From JAAYDS01 sp039680625 (GTDB lineage Bacteria > Chloroflexota > Anaerolineae > UBA1429): 8,256 nucleotides of DNA. The translations under genes and the position numbers were made by a program. Numbering within the stretch: the stretch's first letter is position 1; each line of letters opens with the position of its first letter. The notes under the pieces are model-generated. The model ran no database searches. It was not told the DNA's origin and saw nothing but the letters and a program-made list of their open reading frames with translations. This document shows, one piece after another, positions 1-6,622 of this stretch. The DNA lies in NCBI GenBank assembly GCA_039680625.1, contig JBDKSN010000216.1:1-8256 (forward strand). The letters are read 5' to 3'.

Positions 1-296
1 ACGAGCGTGGCGCCGAGCTCTTGCACCAGGTCGCGCAGCAGCACGCGGTCGGGCTGGACGGGGTCATTGTACACGACATAACTCAGTCCCTCGTCGGGCG
101 TGGTGAGCGGGCCGTTGTCGGCGGGCGGCGTCGAGGTGAACCAGCGCTCGTCGATGCCCCCGCGATGCGCGCCAAAGGCATAGTAATCCTCGGGGTGGAG
201 CTTGAGGCGGCGCCCGGGCACGCAGAACGATCGCGGCACCCAGGTAGGCGCGAGGCGCAAGATGCCCTCGCCTTGTTCATAGGCGGCGTGTGACAT
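1..296 (-). CDS. Cupin / mannose-6-phosphate isomerase-like protein (N-terminal part, cut by window edge)
   Basis: Ninety-eight codons read leftward from the ATG at 296-294 and run off the left edge without a stop. The N-terminus reads MSHAAYEQGEGILRLAPTWV, followed by a proline/arginine-rich stretch, an LHPEDYYAFG segment and a GGIDERWF segment. From memory this resembles the N-terminus of long proteins (over 500 residues) annotated in Chloroflexota and Planctomycetota as class I mannose-6-phosphate isomerase-like or cupin proteins. The metal-binding cupin core would lie outside the window, so no catalytic residue can be checked. The start is supported by GGAGG (minus strand, 308-304) seven bases upstream of the ATG. 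If the family is right, it would act on a phosphosugar in the cytoplasm, but the substrate is not known. A divergent promoter candidate lies about 110 bases upstream. The reading frame is well supported; the function is moderate. Confidence 0.6.
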   Translation of the reverse strand, partial: MSHAAYEQGEGILRLAPTWVPRSFCVPGRRLKLHPEDYYAFGAHRGGIDERWFTSTPPADNGPLTTPDEGLSYVVYNDPVQPDRVLLRDLVQELGATL

Positions 297-413
297 GGGT
301 AGACCTCCAACCAAGACTAGGATGCCCGCACAACTGCGTTCGATCGCCAGGCGCTGTTCGGGCGAGGCGCTCCTCGCTAACCCGTGCGCCGAGGGGAAGG
401 TTGCTGCGTGAAG

Positions 414-442
414 AGGTTAGGCGTGGGCCGGGGCGCTGTCAA
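414..442 (-). promoter_or_regulatory. Candidate leftward sigma70-type promoter for the cupin-like gene
   Basis: On the minus strand a perfect TTGACA (442-437) is followed, after 17 bases, by TAACCT (419-414), which matches the -10 consensus at three of six positions, including the important first two bases and the last T. Transcription would begin near 407, leaving a leader of about 110 bases before the ATG at 296. The -35 box is strong and the -10 weak, so this is a moderate call. It faces the rightward promoter at 474-502. Confidence 0.4.
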
Positions 443-473
443 GCCGAGGCCCTGGCCCCCCACGCTCTGGTTT

Positions 474-502
474 TTGACAGCCGCCCTCGCCCGCGACATA
501 CT
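474..502 (+). promoter_or_regulatory. Sigma70-type promoter of the yedE-aminotransferase unit
   Basis: A perfect TTGACA (474-479) is followed after exactly 17 bases by CATACT (497-502), four of six matches to TATAAT. Transcription would start near 509, which places the ATG at 564 downstream and excludes the in-frame upstream start at 384. This is the only good rightward promoter seen before the two-gene unit. Confidence 0.6.
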
Positions 503-563
503 GCCCGCGTTGCCACCCGTCTCGTCGCCAGGCGGCCGTCCGCTATTGCACCCAAGGAGGCCC

Positions 564-1676
564 ATGTCTCGCCCAAAGGCGATCCTCACCACCGAATGGG
601 GGCCAGCCATCGCTGGCGGCGTCATCGGCGTGCTCACGGCGTTGCTCCCCTATTTCGGCAACCCGGGCAACATGGGCGTCTGCGTGGCCTGTTTCAGCGG
701 CGACATCGCGGCCGCCATCGGCCTACAGCCCGACACCACCGTGCCCTACATCCGCCCCGAGATCATCGGCTTTGTGCTCGGCTCTTGCGTCGCGGCGTTG
801 CTCTTTCACGAGTTCCGAGCGCGCACCGGCTCGGCGCCCATCGTGCGCTTTTTCCTGGGCATGTTGGCCACCATCGGCGCGCTCGTGTTCATCGGCTGCC
901 CCTGGCGGGCCTATCTGCGCCTGGCCGGTGGCGATTGGAACGCCATCCCCGGCATCGCCGGCCTGGTGATCGGCATCGGCCTGGGCACGCTGTTCATCAA
1001 GGGGGGCTTTGGCCTGGGCCGCAGCCATGCCGCGCCTCGCGCGGCCGGGTGGGTCATACCCGTCTTGATGCTGGCCCTGTTGGGCCTGGCGCTAGTTTTG
1101 CCCAAGGCGCCGAGCCGCACGGCCGAGACGATCATGTTGAACGACCCCTCGGCGGGCTGCGACACGGGCCTGGGCGCGCAACACGCCCCGCTGGCCATCT
1201 CGCTCGCCTTTGGGCTGATCATCGGCTTTTTGTCGCAGCGGACGAGCTTTTGCACGATGAGCGCCTGGCGCAACCTGTTCCTGACGCGCAACACGCGGCT
1301 GCTCAAAGGCGTGCTCGCCCTGGTGTTGACGGCGCTGTTCACCAACCTCGCCTTGGGGAGGTTCCACGCGGGCTGGCGGTGGCAGCCAGTGGCGCACACC
1401 GACACGCTGGCGAACCTATTGAGCATGGTGCTGGCGGGCCTGGCGCTCACGCTCGCCGGAGGCTGCCCCGGACGGCAGCTCTTCTTGGCGGGCGAGGGCG
1501 ATGCCGACGCGGGCATGTTCGTGTTGGGCATGTTCGTGGGCGCGGCGCTGGCGCACAACTTGAACCTGGTCAGCAGCGTCTCGGGGCCGCAGCCCTACGC
1601 CATGCAGGCGGTCAGCATCGGCCTGGTCTGTTGCCTGGTCATCGGCCTGTCGATGCGCGAGCCGCTGAGCGACTAG
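564..1676 (+). CDS. yedE: YedE/YeeE-family membrane transporter, putative selenium (or sulfur compound) transporter
   Basis: This is a 370-residue integral membrane protein with about nine or ten hydrophobic segments (roughly 14-31, 66-80, 93-113, 130-150, 161-180, 210-225, 247-265, 285-300, 315-332 and 348-364). The family signature is a set of conserved cysteines in glycine-rich turns: MGVCVACFSGD (C40, C43), FIGCPWR (C112), RTSFCTMSAWRN (C230) and GGCPGRQL (C301). Related YeeE proteins import thiosulfate by relaying it along such cysteines; the YedE branch with GCPWR and GGCPGRQL is linked to selenium metabolism in many genomes. I infer uptake of a selenium or reduced sulfur species across the cytoplasmic membrane. 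The ATG at 564 is preceded by AAGGAGG (554-560) and lies behind the promoter at 474-502; the in-frame start at 384 would lie upstream of that promoter. The next gene, an EF2568-type PLP enzyme, begins 44 bases downstream in the same direction. The usual small partner YedF (TusA-like) is not visible here. The family is confident; the substrate is inferred. Confidence 0.85.
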   Translation: MSRPKAILTTEWGPAIAGGVIGVLTALLPYFGNPGNMGVCVACFSGDIAAAIGLQPDTTVPYIRPEIIGFVLGSCVAALLFHEFRARTGSAPIVRFFLGMLATIGALVFIGCPWRAYLRLAGGDWNAIPGIAGLVIGIGLGTLFIKGGFGLGRSHAAPRAAGWVIPVLMLALLGLALVLPKAPSRTAETIMLNDPSAGCDTGLGAQHAPLAISLAFGLIIGFLSQRTSFCTMSAWRNLFLTRNTRLLKGVLALVLTALFTNLALGRFHAGWRWQPVAHTDTLANLLSMVLAGLALTLAGGCPGRQLFLAGEGDADAGMFVLGMFVGAALAHNLNLVSSVSGPQPYAMQAVSIGLVCCLVIGLSMREPLSD

Positions 1677-1720
1677 TGCGTCGCTAGCCTGGGTTGCATA
1701 CAGAGAGGATAGGGCGCAGC

Positions 1721-2875
1721 ATGGCGGTGATCTATCTCGACTATGCGGCGACCTCGTGGCCCAAACCGCCCGAGGTCCTGGCGGCGATGGTGGATGTGCT
1801 CGAGACCGCCGGCGGCAACCCGGGCCGCTCGGGGCACCGCCTCTCGATCGCCGCCGGCCGCGTGCTCAACGCCACCCGTGAAGCGGTGGCCGACTGCTTC
1901 CACGTCAGCGATCCGTTGCGCGTGGTGTTCACGCCCAATGTGACCTATGCGCTCAACATCGGCCTGCACGCGCTGTTGCAGCCGGGCGACCGCGTGGTGA
2001 CCACGGGCATCGAGCACAACTCGGTGATGCGGCCCCTGCGCGAGATGGCCAAGTGCGGGCTGGATGTGGTGGTGGTGCCCTGTGGCCCCGACGGCTCGCT
2101 CGACCTGGCCGCGCTGCGCCAGGCGGTGACGCCCGGCACGCGGCTGGTGGTGGCCACTCACGCCAACAATGTGGTGGGCACGATCCTGCCCGCGGCGGAG
2201 ATGGCCGCCATCGCCCACGCGGCCGGGGCGCTGTTCATGCTCGATGCCGCGCAGACCGCGGGCGTGCTGCCCATCGACCTGCCCACGCTGGACGTCGACC
2301 TTTTCGCCTTCACCGGCCACAAGGGCCTGCACGGCCCGCCGGGCTCGGGAGGGCTGATCCTCGCCGAGAGCGTCGACGTCGACCAGCTGCGGCCCGTGTT
2401 TGCCGGGGGCACCGGCAGCCGCTCGGAGCGCGAAGAGCAGCCCGAGATCCTCCCCGACAAGTTCGAGGTGGGCACGCCCAACAGCGTGGGCATCGCCGGG
2501 CTGGGCGCGGGCGTGCGCTTTGTGCTGGCTCGCGGCATCGACGCCATCCGTGAGCACGAACTGGCGCTCACTCGCCTGTTGTGCGAGGGGCTGGCCAGCA
2601 TCCCCGGCCTGCAAGTCTATGGCCCGGCGTGCGCCAAAGACCGCACGGCCACCGTCTCGATCACCATGGAGGGCCGCCGTGTGTCTGACATCGGCTGGCG
2701 GCTCGACGACGAGTTTGGCATCTTGACGCGCGTGGGCTTGCACTGCTCACCGGCCACGCATCGCACCATCGGCACCTTTCCCGAGGGCACGGTGCGCCTG
2801 GCCCCCGGCCTGGCCACCACGCGCGAAGACATCCTCGCCACCATCGACGCCCTCGCCCAGATCAGCCGCAGTTAG
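1721..2875 (+). CDS. Class V aminotransferase-fold PLP enzyme, cysteine desulfurase family (EF2568-like)
   Basis: This 384-residue protein has the layout of the IscS/SufS superfamily. YLDYAATSWPKP is at the N-terminus, and T93-E98-H99-N100 holds the histidine that sits over the cofactor. HANNVVGT is at 147-154, and D175-A-A-Q178 contacts the PLP ring. The Schiff-base lysine is K201 in FTGHKGLHGPPG, and the active-site cysteine is C342 in RVGLHCSPATHRTIG. The FTGHKGLHGP and GLHCSP motifs match the subfamily typified by Enterococcus faecalis EF2568, which travels with selenium-dependent molybdenum hydroxylase and selenium-trait genes. The expected activity is removal of sulfur or selenium from cysteine or selenocysteine in the cytoplasm. 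The gene follows yedE after 44 bases with no terminator or new promoter seen, so the two are probably co-transcribed. The ATG at 1721 is chosen because the homologous region begins at once; an in-frame TTG at 1694 would add nine residues. The superfamily is sure; the selenium role is inferred from family and neighbour. Confidence 0.85.
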   Translation: MAVIYLDYAATSWPKPPEVLAAMVDVLETAGGNPGRSGHRLSIAAGRVLNATREAVADCFHVSDPLRVVFTPNVTYALNIGLHALLQPGDRVVTTGIEHNSVMRPLREMAKCGLDVVVVPCGPDGSLDLAALRQAVTPGTRLVVATHANNVVGTILPAAEMAAIAHAAGALFMLDAAQTAGVLPIDLPTLDVDLFAFTGHKGLHGPPGSGGLILAESVDVDQLRPVFAGGTGSRSEREEQPEILPDKFEVGTPNSVGIAGLGAGVRFVLARGIDAIREHELALTRLLCEGLASIPGLQVYGPACAKDRTATVSITMEGRRVSDIGWRLDDEFGILTRVGLHCSPATHRTIGTFPEGTVRLAPGLATTREDILATIDALAQISRS

Positions 2876-2891
2876 GCGGCAGCGGGCCACG

Positions 2892-2920
2892 TTGCCGCGG
2901 GCGCGTGACCACGCTATAAT
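2892..2920 (+). promoter_or_regulatory. Sigma70-type promoter of the ABC-F / coaE / amidase operon
   Basis: TTGCCG (2892-2897) and a perfect TATAAT (2915-2920) are separated by 17 bases. Transcription should start near 2927, leaving a leader of about 24 bases before the ATG at 2951. The -10 box stands out in a very GC-rich background. Confidence 0.75.
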
Positions 2921-2950
2921 GTCCGCTGGCGAATTACCGAGAGAGCGATC

Positions 2951-4876
2951 ATGTCTATCCTCACTGCCCAAGATCTGGCCAAGCACTATGGCGCCCAGGA
3001 TGTGTTCCAGGGCGTCTCCTTGGCCATCGCCCGCGGAGACAAGATCGCGCTGGTCGGCCCAAACGGCGCCGGCAAGACGACCCTGCTGCGCATCCTGCTG
3101 CACCTCGAAGAGCCTTCGGCGGGCACGGTGGCCATGGCTCGCGGCCTGCGCACCGGCTATTTGCCCCAACGCCCCGTGCTGCATAGCGAGCGCACCGTCT
3201 ACCAAGAGATGCTGGCGCTGTTCGCCGACCTGCAACAGCAACAGCGCGACCTGCACGACTTGATGGCCGAGCTGGCGCAACAGCCCGACTCGGCCGAGCT
3301 GCTCGAACGCTATGCCCAAGAGGAGCTACGCTTTGAGCTGGCCGGCGGCTATGACTATGAGCGGCGCATCCGCCAGGTGTTGGGCGGCCTCGGCTTTGGC
3401 GAAGACACGTACGATTGGCCCATCGCCGTGCTCAGCGGTGGTCAGATCACGCGCGTGTTGCTGGCCCGCCTGTTGCTCAGCGAGCCGGATCTGTTGGTGC
3501 TCGATGAGCCGACCAACTATCTCGACCTGGCCGCGATCGAGTGGCTCGAGTCGTTCCTGATGAGCTGGCCGCATAGCCTGGTCATCGTCTCGCACGACCG
3601 TTTCTTCCTCGACCGCGTGGTCGACCGTGTGTGGGAGCTCAACCACGGGCGGCTCGAGGTGTTTCGCGGCAACTATTCGCATTATGCGCGGCAGCGCCGC
3701 GAGCGCGATGAGCGGCAGATGAAGGAATACCGCGCGCAGCAAGAAGAGATCGCCAAGACCGAAGAGTTTGTGCGCCGCTTCAAGGCGGGCCAGCGCAGCA
3801 AAGAGGCGCGCGGTCGCGAGACGCGGCTCAAGCGCTTGGAACGCATCGCGGCGCCCCAGCACGATCGGCACATCGGCCTGGGCTTGGCCGCCGACGCGCG
3901 CTCGGGAGACAAGGTGATCATCAGCGAGGGCGGCTTGGCCATCGGCTATCCCTCGCGGCCCGAGGAGCCGGATAGCGACGAGGATTTCGTGCTCTTTCGC
4001 TCGGGGCCGATCCTCGTGCAGCGCGGCGACAAGGTCGCCTTCTTGGGGCCGAACGGCACGGGCAAGACCACCTTCCTGCGCACGCTGCTGCAAGAGATCC
4101 CGCCGCTCAGCGGCGACTTGCGCCTGGGTGCCAGCGTGCGCCTGGGCTATCTGCCCCAGCGGCAAGACTGGCTCGACCCCGAGCTGACCGTGCTCGAACA
4201 GATCCTGAACGTGTCGGATCTACTCGTCGAAGAGGCGCGCACGCTGCTGGGGCGCTTTCTCTTTACCGGCGACGATGTCTTCAAGCGCACGGGCGACCTG
4301 TCGGGCGGCGAGCGCGCCCGCGTGGCGCTGGCCATCCTCACGCTCCAGGGCGCCAACTTGCTCGTGCTCGACGAGCCGACAACCCACCTGGACGTGGCCT
4401 CGCAAGAGGTACTGCAAGACGTGCTGACGAGCTTTGACGGCACGGTGCTCTGCGTCACCCATGACCGCTATCTGATCAACGGCCTGGCCACCCACGTGTG
4501 GGACATTCGGGATGGATGGCTGGTGCAATTCGAGGGCGACTATGCCGCCTATGCTGCCTGGCGCCAGCAGCAACCGCAGGAAGCCGCGCCAGAGTCGGCC
4601 GACAAGGCCGAGCGCGAAGAGGCGCGCCGCGCTCGTCGCCAAGACGAGACTCGTCGCCGCAAGCAGGCCGAGCAGTTGGCCATGCTCGAACAGCGGATCG
4701 CCGAGGGCGAGACCGCGCTCGACCGCACCACCGCCTTGCTCGACGAGGCCAGCGCCGCCCAGGATGCCGCGCGCGTGCAAGAGCTGGGCGTGGCCTACAC
4801 TGCGCTACAAGAGCAGCTCGCCGCCGATCTCGCGGCGTGGGAGCAGCTGGCGGCCGAGATGCCCACCGATGACTAG
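2951..4876 (+). CDS. ABC-F family ATPase, YdiF/YfmM-like, with C-terminal coiled coil
   Basis: This 641-residue soluble protein has two ABC ATPase domains and no membrane segment, the ABC-F plan. Domain 1 has Walker A GPNGAGKT (36-43), signature LSGGQ (161-165), Walker B LLVLDEP (181-187, catalytic E186) and H-loop H215. A basic, helical linker follows (about 238-300, with RRFKAGQRSKEARGRETRL), the segment that in ABC-F proteins reaches the ribosomal P-site tRNA. Domain 2 has Walker A GPNGTGKT (366-373), signature LSGGE (450-454), Walker B LVLDEP (471-476, E475) and H504. Residues about 545-635 form a charged coiled-coil tail. The family rescues or primes stalled ribosomes in the cytoplasm, and some members give antibiotic resistance. 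Nothing here marks a resistance type, so a general translation factor is likelier. Oddities are an acidic insertion (337-346, EEPDSDED) before the second Walker A, and THLD in place of NHLD after the second Walker B. The start is ATG with only a weak GAGAG upstream (2941-2945). The stop overlaps the coaE start by eight bases. Confidence 0.9.
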   Translation: MSILTAQDLAKHYGAQDVFQGVSLAIARGDKIALVGPNGAGKTTLLRILLHLEEPSAGTVAMARGLRTGYLPQRPVLHSERTVYQEMLALFADLQQQQRDLHDLMAELAQQPDSAELLERYAQEELRFELAGGYDYERRIRQVLGGLGFGEDTYDWPIAVLSGGQITRVLLARLLLSEPDLLVLDEPTNYLDLAAIEWLESFLMSWPHSLVIVSHDRFFLDRVVDRVWELNHGRLEVFRGNYSHYARQRRERDERQMKEYRAQQEEIAKTEEFVRRFKAGQRSKEARGRETRLKRLERIAAPQHDRHIGLGLAADARSGDKVIISEGGLAIGYPSRPEEPDSDEDFVLFRSGPILVQRGDKVAFLGPNGTGKTTFLRTLLQEIPPLSGDLRLGASVRLGYLPQRQDWLDPELTVLEQILNVSDLLVEEARTLLGRFLFTGDDVFKRTGDLSGGERARVALAILTLQGANLLVLDEPTTHLDVASQEVLQDVLTSFDGTVLCVTHDRYLINGLATHVWDIRDGWLVQFEGDYAAYAAWRQQQPQEAAPESADKAEREEARRARRQDETRRRKQAEQLAMLEQRIAEGETALDRTTALLDEASAAQDAARVQELGVAYTALQEQLAADLAAWEQLAAEMPTDD

Positions 4877-5684
4877 CCCCTATGTGCTCGGCGTGACGGG
4901 CAACATCGCCACGGGCAAGAGCACGGTGGCGCAGATGCTGGCCGCGCTGGGCGCCGAGCGCATCGATTGCGATGTCTTGGCGCACGAGGCCATGGCCCCC
5001 GGCCAGCCGGCCAACGCAGCGGTGGCGGCGCGGTTTGCAGGCGTGCAGCGCGCCGACGGCACCATCGACCGACAGACGTTGGGGAGCATCGTCTTTGCCG
5101 ACCCCCGGGCGCTCGCCGACCTCGAGGCGCTCACACACCCCGCCGTGCTGGCCGAGGTCGCGCGACGTGTCGCCGCCTCGTCGGCGCCCGTGGTGGTGGT
5201 CGAGGCGATCAAGCTGTTCGAGTCGGACCTGCTCAAGCTGTGTGCGGCCGTGTGGACCGTGGCCGCTACCGAAGAGGCGCAATTGCAGCGCCTCATGGAA
5301 TATCGCCACCTCGAGTACGACGAGGCCGAGCGCCGCATCGCCGCGCAGCCCGACCCCGCCGAGAAGGTCGCCCGCGCCGACCGCGTCATCGCCAACAGCG
5401 GCTCTCTGCGGCATACGTGGCGCCAGGTGCTCGCTGGCTGGCGAGCCATCCCCGGCGCGCCGCAGCCGGGCGCTCATGCGCCGTTGCCCGCCGCGCTGCG
5501 CCAAGGGCAGGCCGGCCAGTGGCGCCGTTGGCTGCTCTGCTGGGCGGCACTGGCTGCCTTCTGCTGCGTCTGGACGATGCTCAACTGGATCAACGCCGAC
5601 CTCACGCTGGCCAACAAGGTGGCCATCTTGGGCGCGGTGGTGCTGGTTTGCGGAGCCTGTAGCTGGGTGGTGTTGCGATGGTGA
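4869..5684 (+). CDS. coaE: Dephospho-CoA kinase with C-terminal two-helix membrane tail
   Basis: The first 200 or so of 271 residues are dephospho-CoA kinase, which phosphorylates the 3'-hydroxyl of dephospho-CoA with ATP in the last step of CoA synthesis. Visible motifs are the P-loop GVTGNIATGKST (8-19), IDCDVLAHE (32-40) for substrate binding, DGTIDRQTLGSIVF (63-76), THPAV (89-93), the lid region QLQRLMEYR (138-146) and ADRVIANSGSL (170-180). Typical CoaE is about 200 residues. Here a proline/alanine-rich linker (about 195-215) leads to two hydrophobic segments, roughly 220-241 (WLLCWAALAAFCCVWTMLNW) and 250-270, so the enzyme is predicted to be held at the membrane. This is inference from hydrophobicity. 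The ATG at 4869 lies inside the end of the ABC-F gene (eight-base overlap), and the TGA stop overlaps the amidase start (seven bases), so translation is probably coupled along all three. The kinase identity is confident; the purpose of the tail is unknown. Confidence 0.88.
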   Translation: MTSPYVLGVTGNIATGKSTVAQMLAALGAERIDCDVLAHEAMAPGQPANAAVAARFAGVQRADGTIDRQTLGSIVFADPRALADLEALTHPAVLAEVARRVAASSAPVVVVEAIKLFESDLLKLCAAVWTVAATEEAQLQRLMEYRHLEYDEAERRIAAQPDPAEKVARADRVIANSGSLRHTWRQVLAGWRAIPGAPQPGAHAPLPAALRQGQAGQWRRWLLCWAALAAFCCVWTMLNWINADLTLANKVAILGAVVLVCGACSWVVLRW

Positions 5685-6622
5685 GAGCGGGCCAACCGTG
5701 GCGTCGAGGAGTCTGGGCCGGGGTGATCCTCCTGGCCCTCTTGGGGCTGGCGGGCTGTAGCCGGGCCGTGGCGGAGGACGAGGCGGCGCTCCCGACGGCG
5801 GCACCGACGGCCGCGCCGACCCTGGTCGCAAAGGCCGCCACGCCCACGCTCGCGCCGACCGACCCGCCAGCGCCCACGGCTACGCCCAGCCCCACGCCCA
5901 CGCGCAAGTATCCGCCCGTGGCCATCGACCCCGGGCATGGCGGCGAGGACTTGGGCGCGCGCCGCTGGCAAGACGGGCACATGGTGCATACCGAGGCGCA
6001 AGTCAACCTCGACCTGGGCCTGCGTTTACGCGATCAGCTCGAGGCGCGCGGCATCCCCGCCTATCTCACGCGCGACGGTGACTATGCCCTGCTCGATCCG
6101 CGCGTCGACATCAACGGCAGTGGCGACGCGGACTATGTCGATGAGGCCCAGGCGCGCGTCGACGCCATCAATGCCACCGACGCCGCGGTGATGATCTCGC
6201 TCCATCAGAACGCCTTCGAGTGGCCCGACGGCTCGCTCGCGCCTGACGTGGGTGGCACCGTCGTCTATTACTGCGCCGACCGGCCCTTTGCCGAGCAGAG
6301 CAAGCGCCTCGCCGACCTGGTGCACGAGGAGATCATCGGCGTGTTTGCCGAGTATGGGCATGACGTGCGCGACCGCGGCGTGCTCGACGATGCGGTGTTG
6401 CAAGAGGCGGGCGAGCCGGGCGGGCATTTGATCGTGCTGGGGCCAGAGTCGGTGCACATCGTGCGGCCGGTGCAGATCCCCGGCGTGCTCAGCGAGACGC
6501 TGTTCATCACCCACGAGGTCGAGGGGGCGTTGGCCATGGACCCCGTCGCGCTAGACCGCTTTGCGCAGGCCTATGCCGACGCTATCCAGCAGTACCTCGA
6601 CGAGACGTTGGCTGGCGACTAG
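5678..6622 (+). CDS. N-acetylmuramoyl-L-alanine amidase (Amidase_3), predicted lipoprotein
   Basis: This 314-residue protein has a lipoprotein signal: basic RR (9-10), hydrophobic core GVWAGVILLALLGLAGC and lipobox LAGC with the acylated cysteine at C27. A threonine/proline/alanine-rich spacer (31-79) then links it to the enzyme domain (about 80-310). That domain carries AIDPGHGG (82-89, zinc ligand H87), the likely second ligand E106 in HTEAQVNLDLGLRL, SLHQNA with third ligand H176, and the probable catalytic glutamate E273 in VLSETLFITHE. It should cut the bond between N-acetylmuramic acid and L-alanine in peptidoglycan, outside the cytoplasmic membrane, in wall turnover, cell separation or spore processes. 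The region from 228 to 258 (HDVRDRGVLDD and ESVHIVRP) is less standard than in AmiC or CwlB. The ATG at 5678 overlaps the coaE stop (ATGGTGA), which fixes the start and suggests coupling. Its TAG stop is interlocked with that of the convergent dtd gene. Confidence 0.87.
   Translation: MVRAGQPWRRGVWAGVILLALLGLAGCSRAVAEDEAALPTAAPTAAPTLVAKAATPTLAPTDPPAPTATPSPTPTRKYPPVAIDPGHGGEDLGARRWQDGHMVHTEAQVNLDLGLRLRDQLEARGIPAYLTRDGDYALLDPRVDINGSGDADYVDEAQARVDAINATDAAVMISLHQNAFEWPDGSLAPDVGGTVVYYCADRPFAEQSKRLADLVHEEIIGVFAEYGHDVRDRGVLDDAVLQEAGEPGGHLIVLGPESVHIVRPVQIPGVLSETLFITHEVEGALAMDPVALDRFAQAYADAIQQYLDETLAGD

Larger units (their letters stand above)
297..563. promoter_or_regulatory. Divergent intergenic spacer between the cupin-like gene and yedE
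   Basis: This spacer of 267 bases holds no convincing gene. It contains the Shine-Dalgarno sequence of the leftward gene (304-308), two oppositely facing TTGACA boxes (437-442 and 474-479), a small hairpin GCGAGG-cgct-CCTCGC (362-377) that would fall in the leader of the leftward transcript, and AAGGAGG (554-560) for the rightward gene. The frames that read through from upstream into yedE lack family-like sequence before residue MSRPKAIL, so the spacer is best read as control DNA. Confidence 0.6.

Noticed and set aside
384..563. Upstream in-frame start for yedE (ATG at 384)
   Set aside because: It lies before the predicted transcription start near 509 and would add a non-family segment; ATG 564 has AAGGAGG in front of it.
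290..1687. Long rightward open frame of 465 codons overlapping yedE in another frame
   Set aside because: Its translation is rich in Arg, His, Gly and Ala with no domain pattern, and it lies over a clearly recognisable transporter. It is a by-product of high GC content.
1694..1720. In-frame TTG start for the PLP enzyme
   Set aside because: It adds nine residues without homology, while ATG 1721 places YLDYAAT at the usual distance from the N-terminus.
1673..2743. Leftward open frame of 356 codons opposite the PLP enzyme gene
   Set aside because: Antisense to a gene with all active-site motifs; composition is repetitive Gln/Arg/His/Ala without family likeness or a Shine-Dalgarno sequence.
2876..2898. 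Stem GCGGCA/TGCCGC just after the PLP enzyme stop as an intrinsic terminator
   Set aside because: Only six base pairs with an 11-base loop and no T-tract; the right arm also overlaps the -35 box of the next promoter.
4476..5831. Leftward open frame of 451 codons opposite coaE
   Set aside because: Antisense shadow across three real overlapping genes; Pro/Arg-rich with no recognisable domain.
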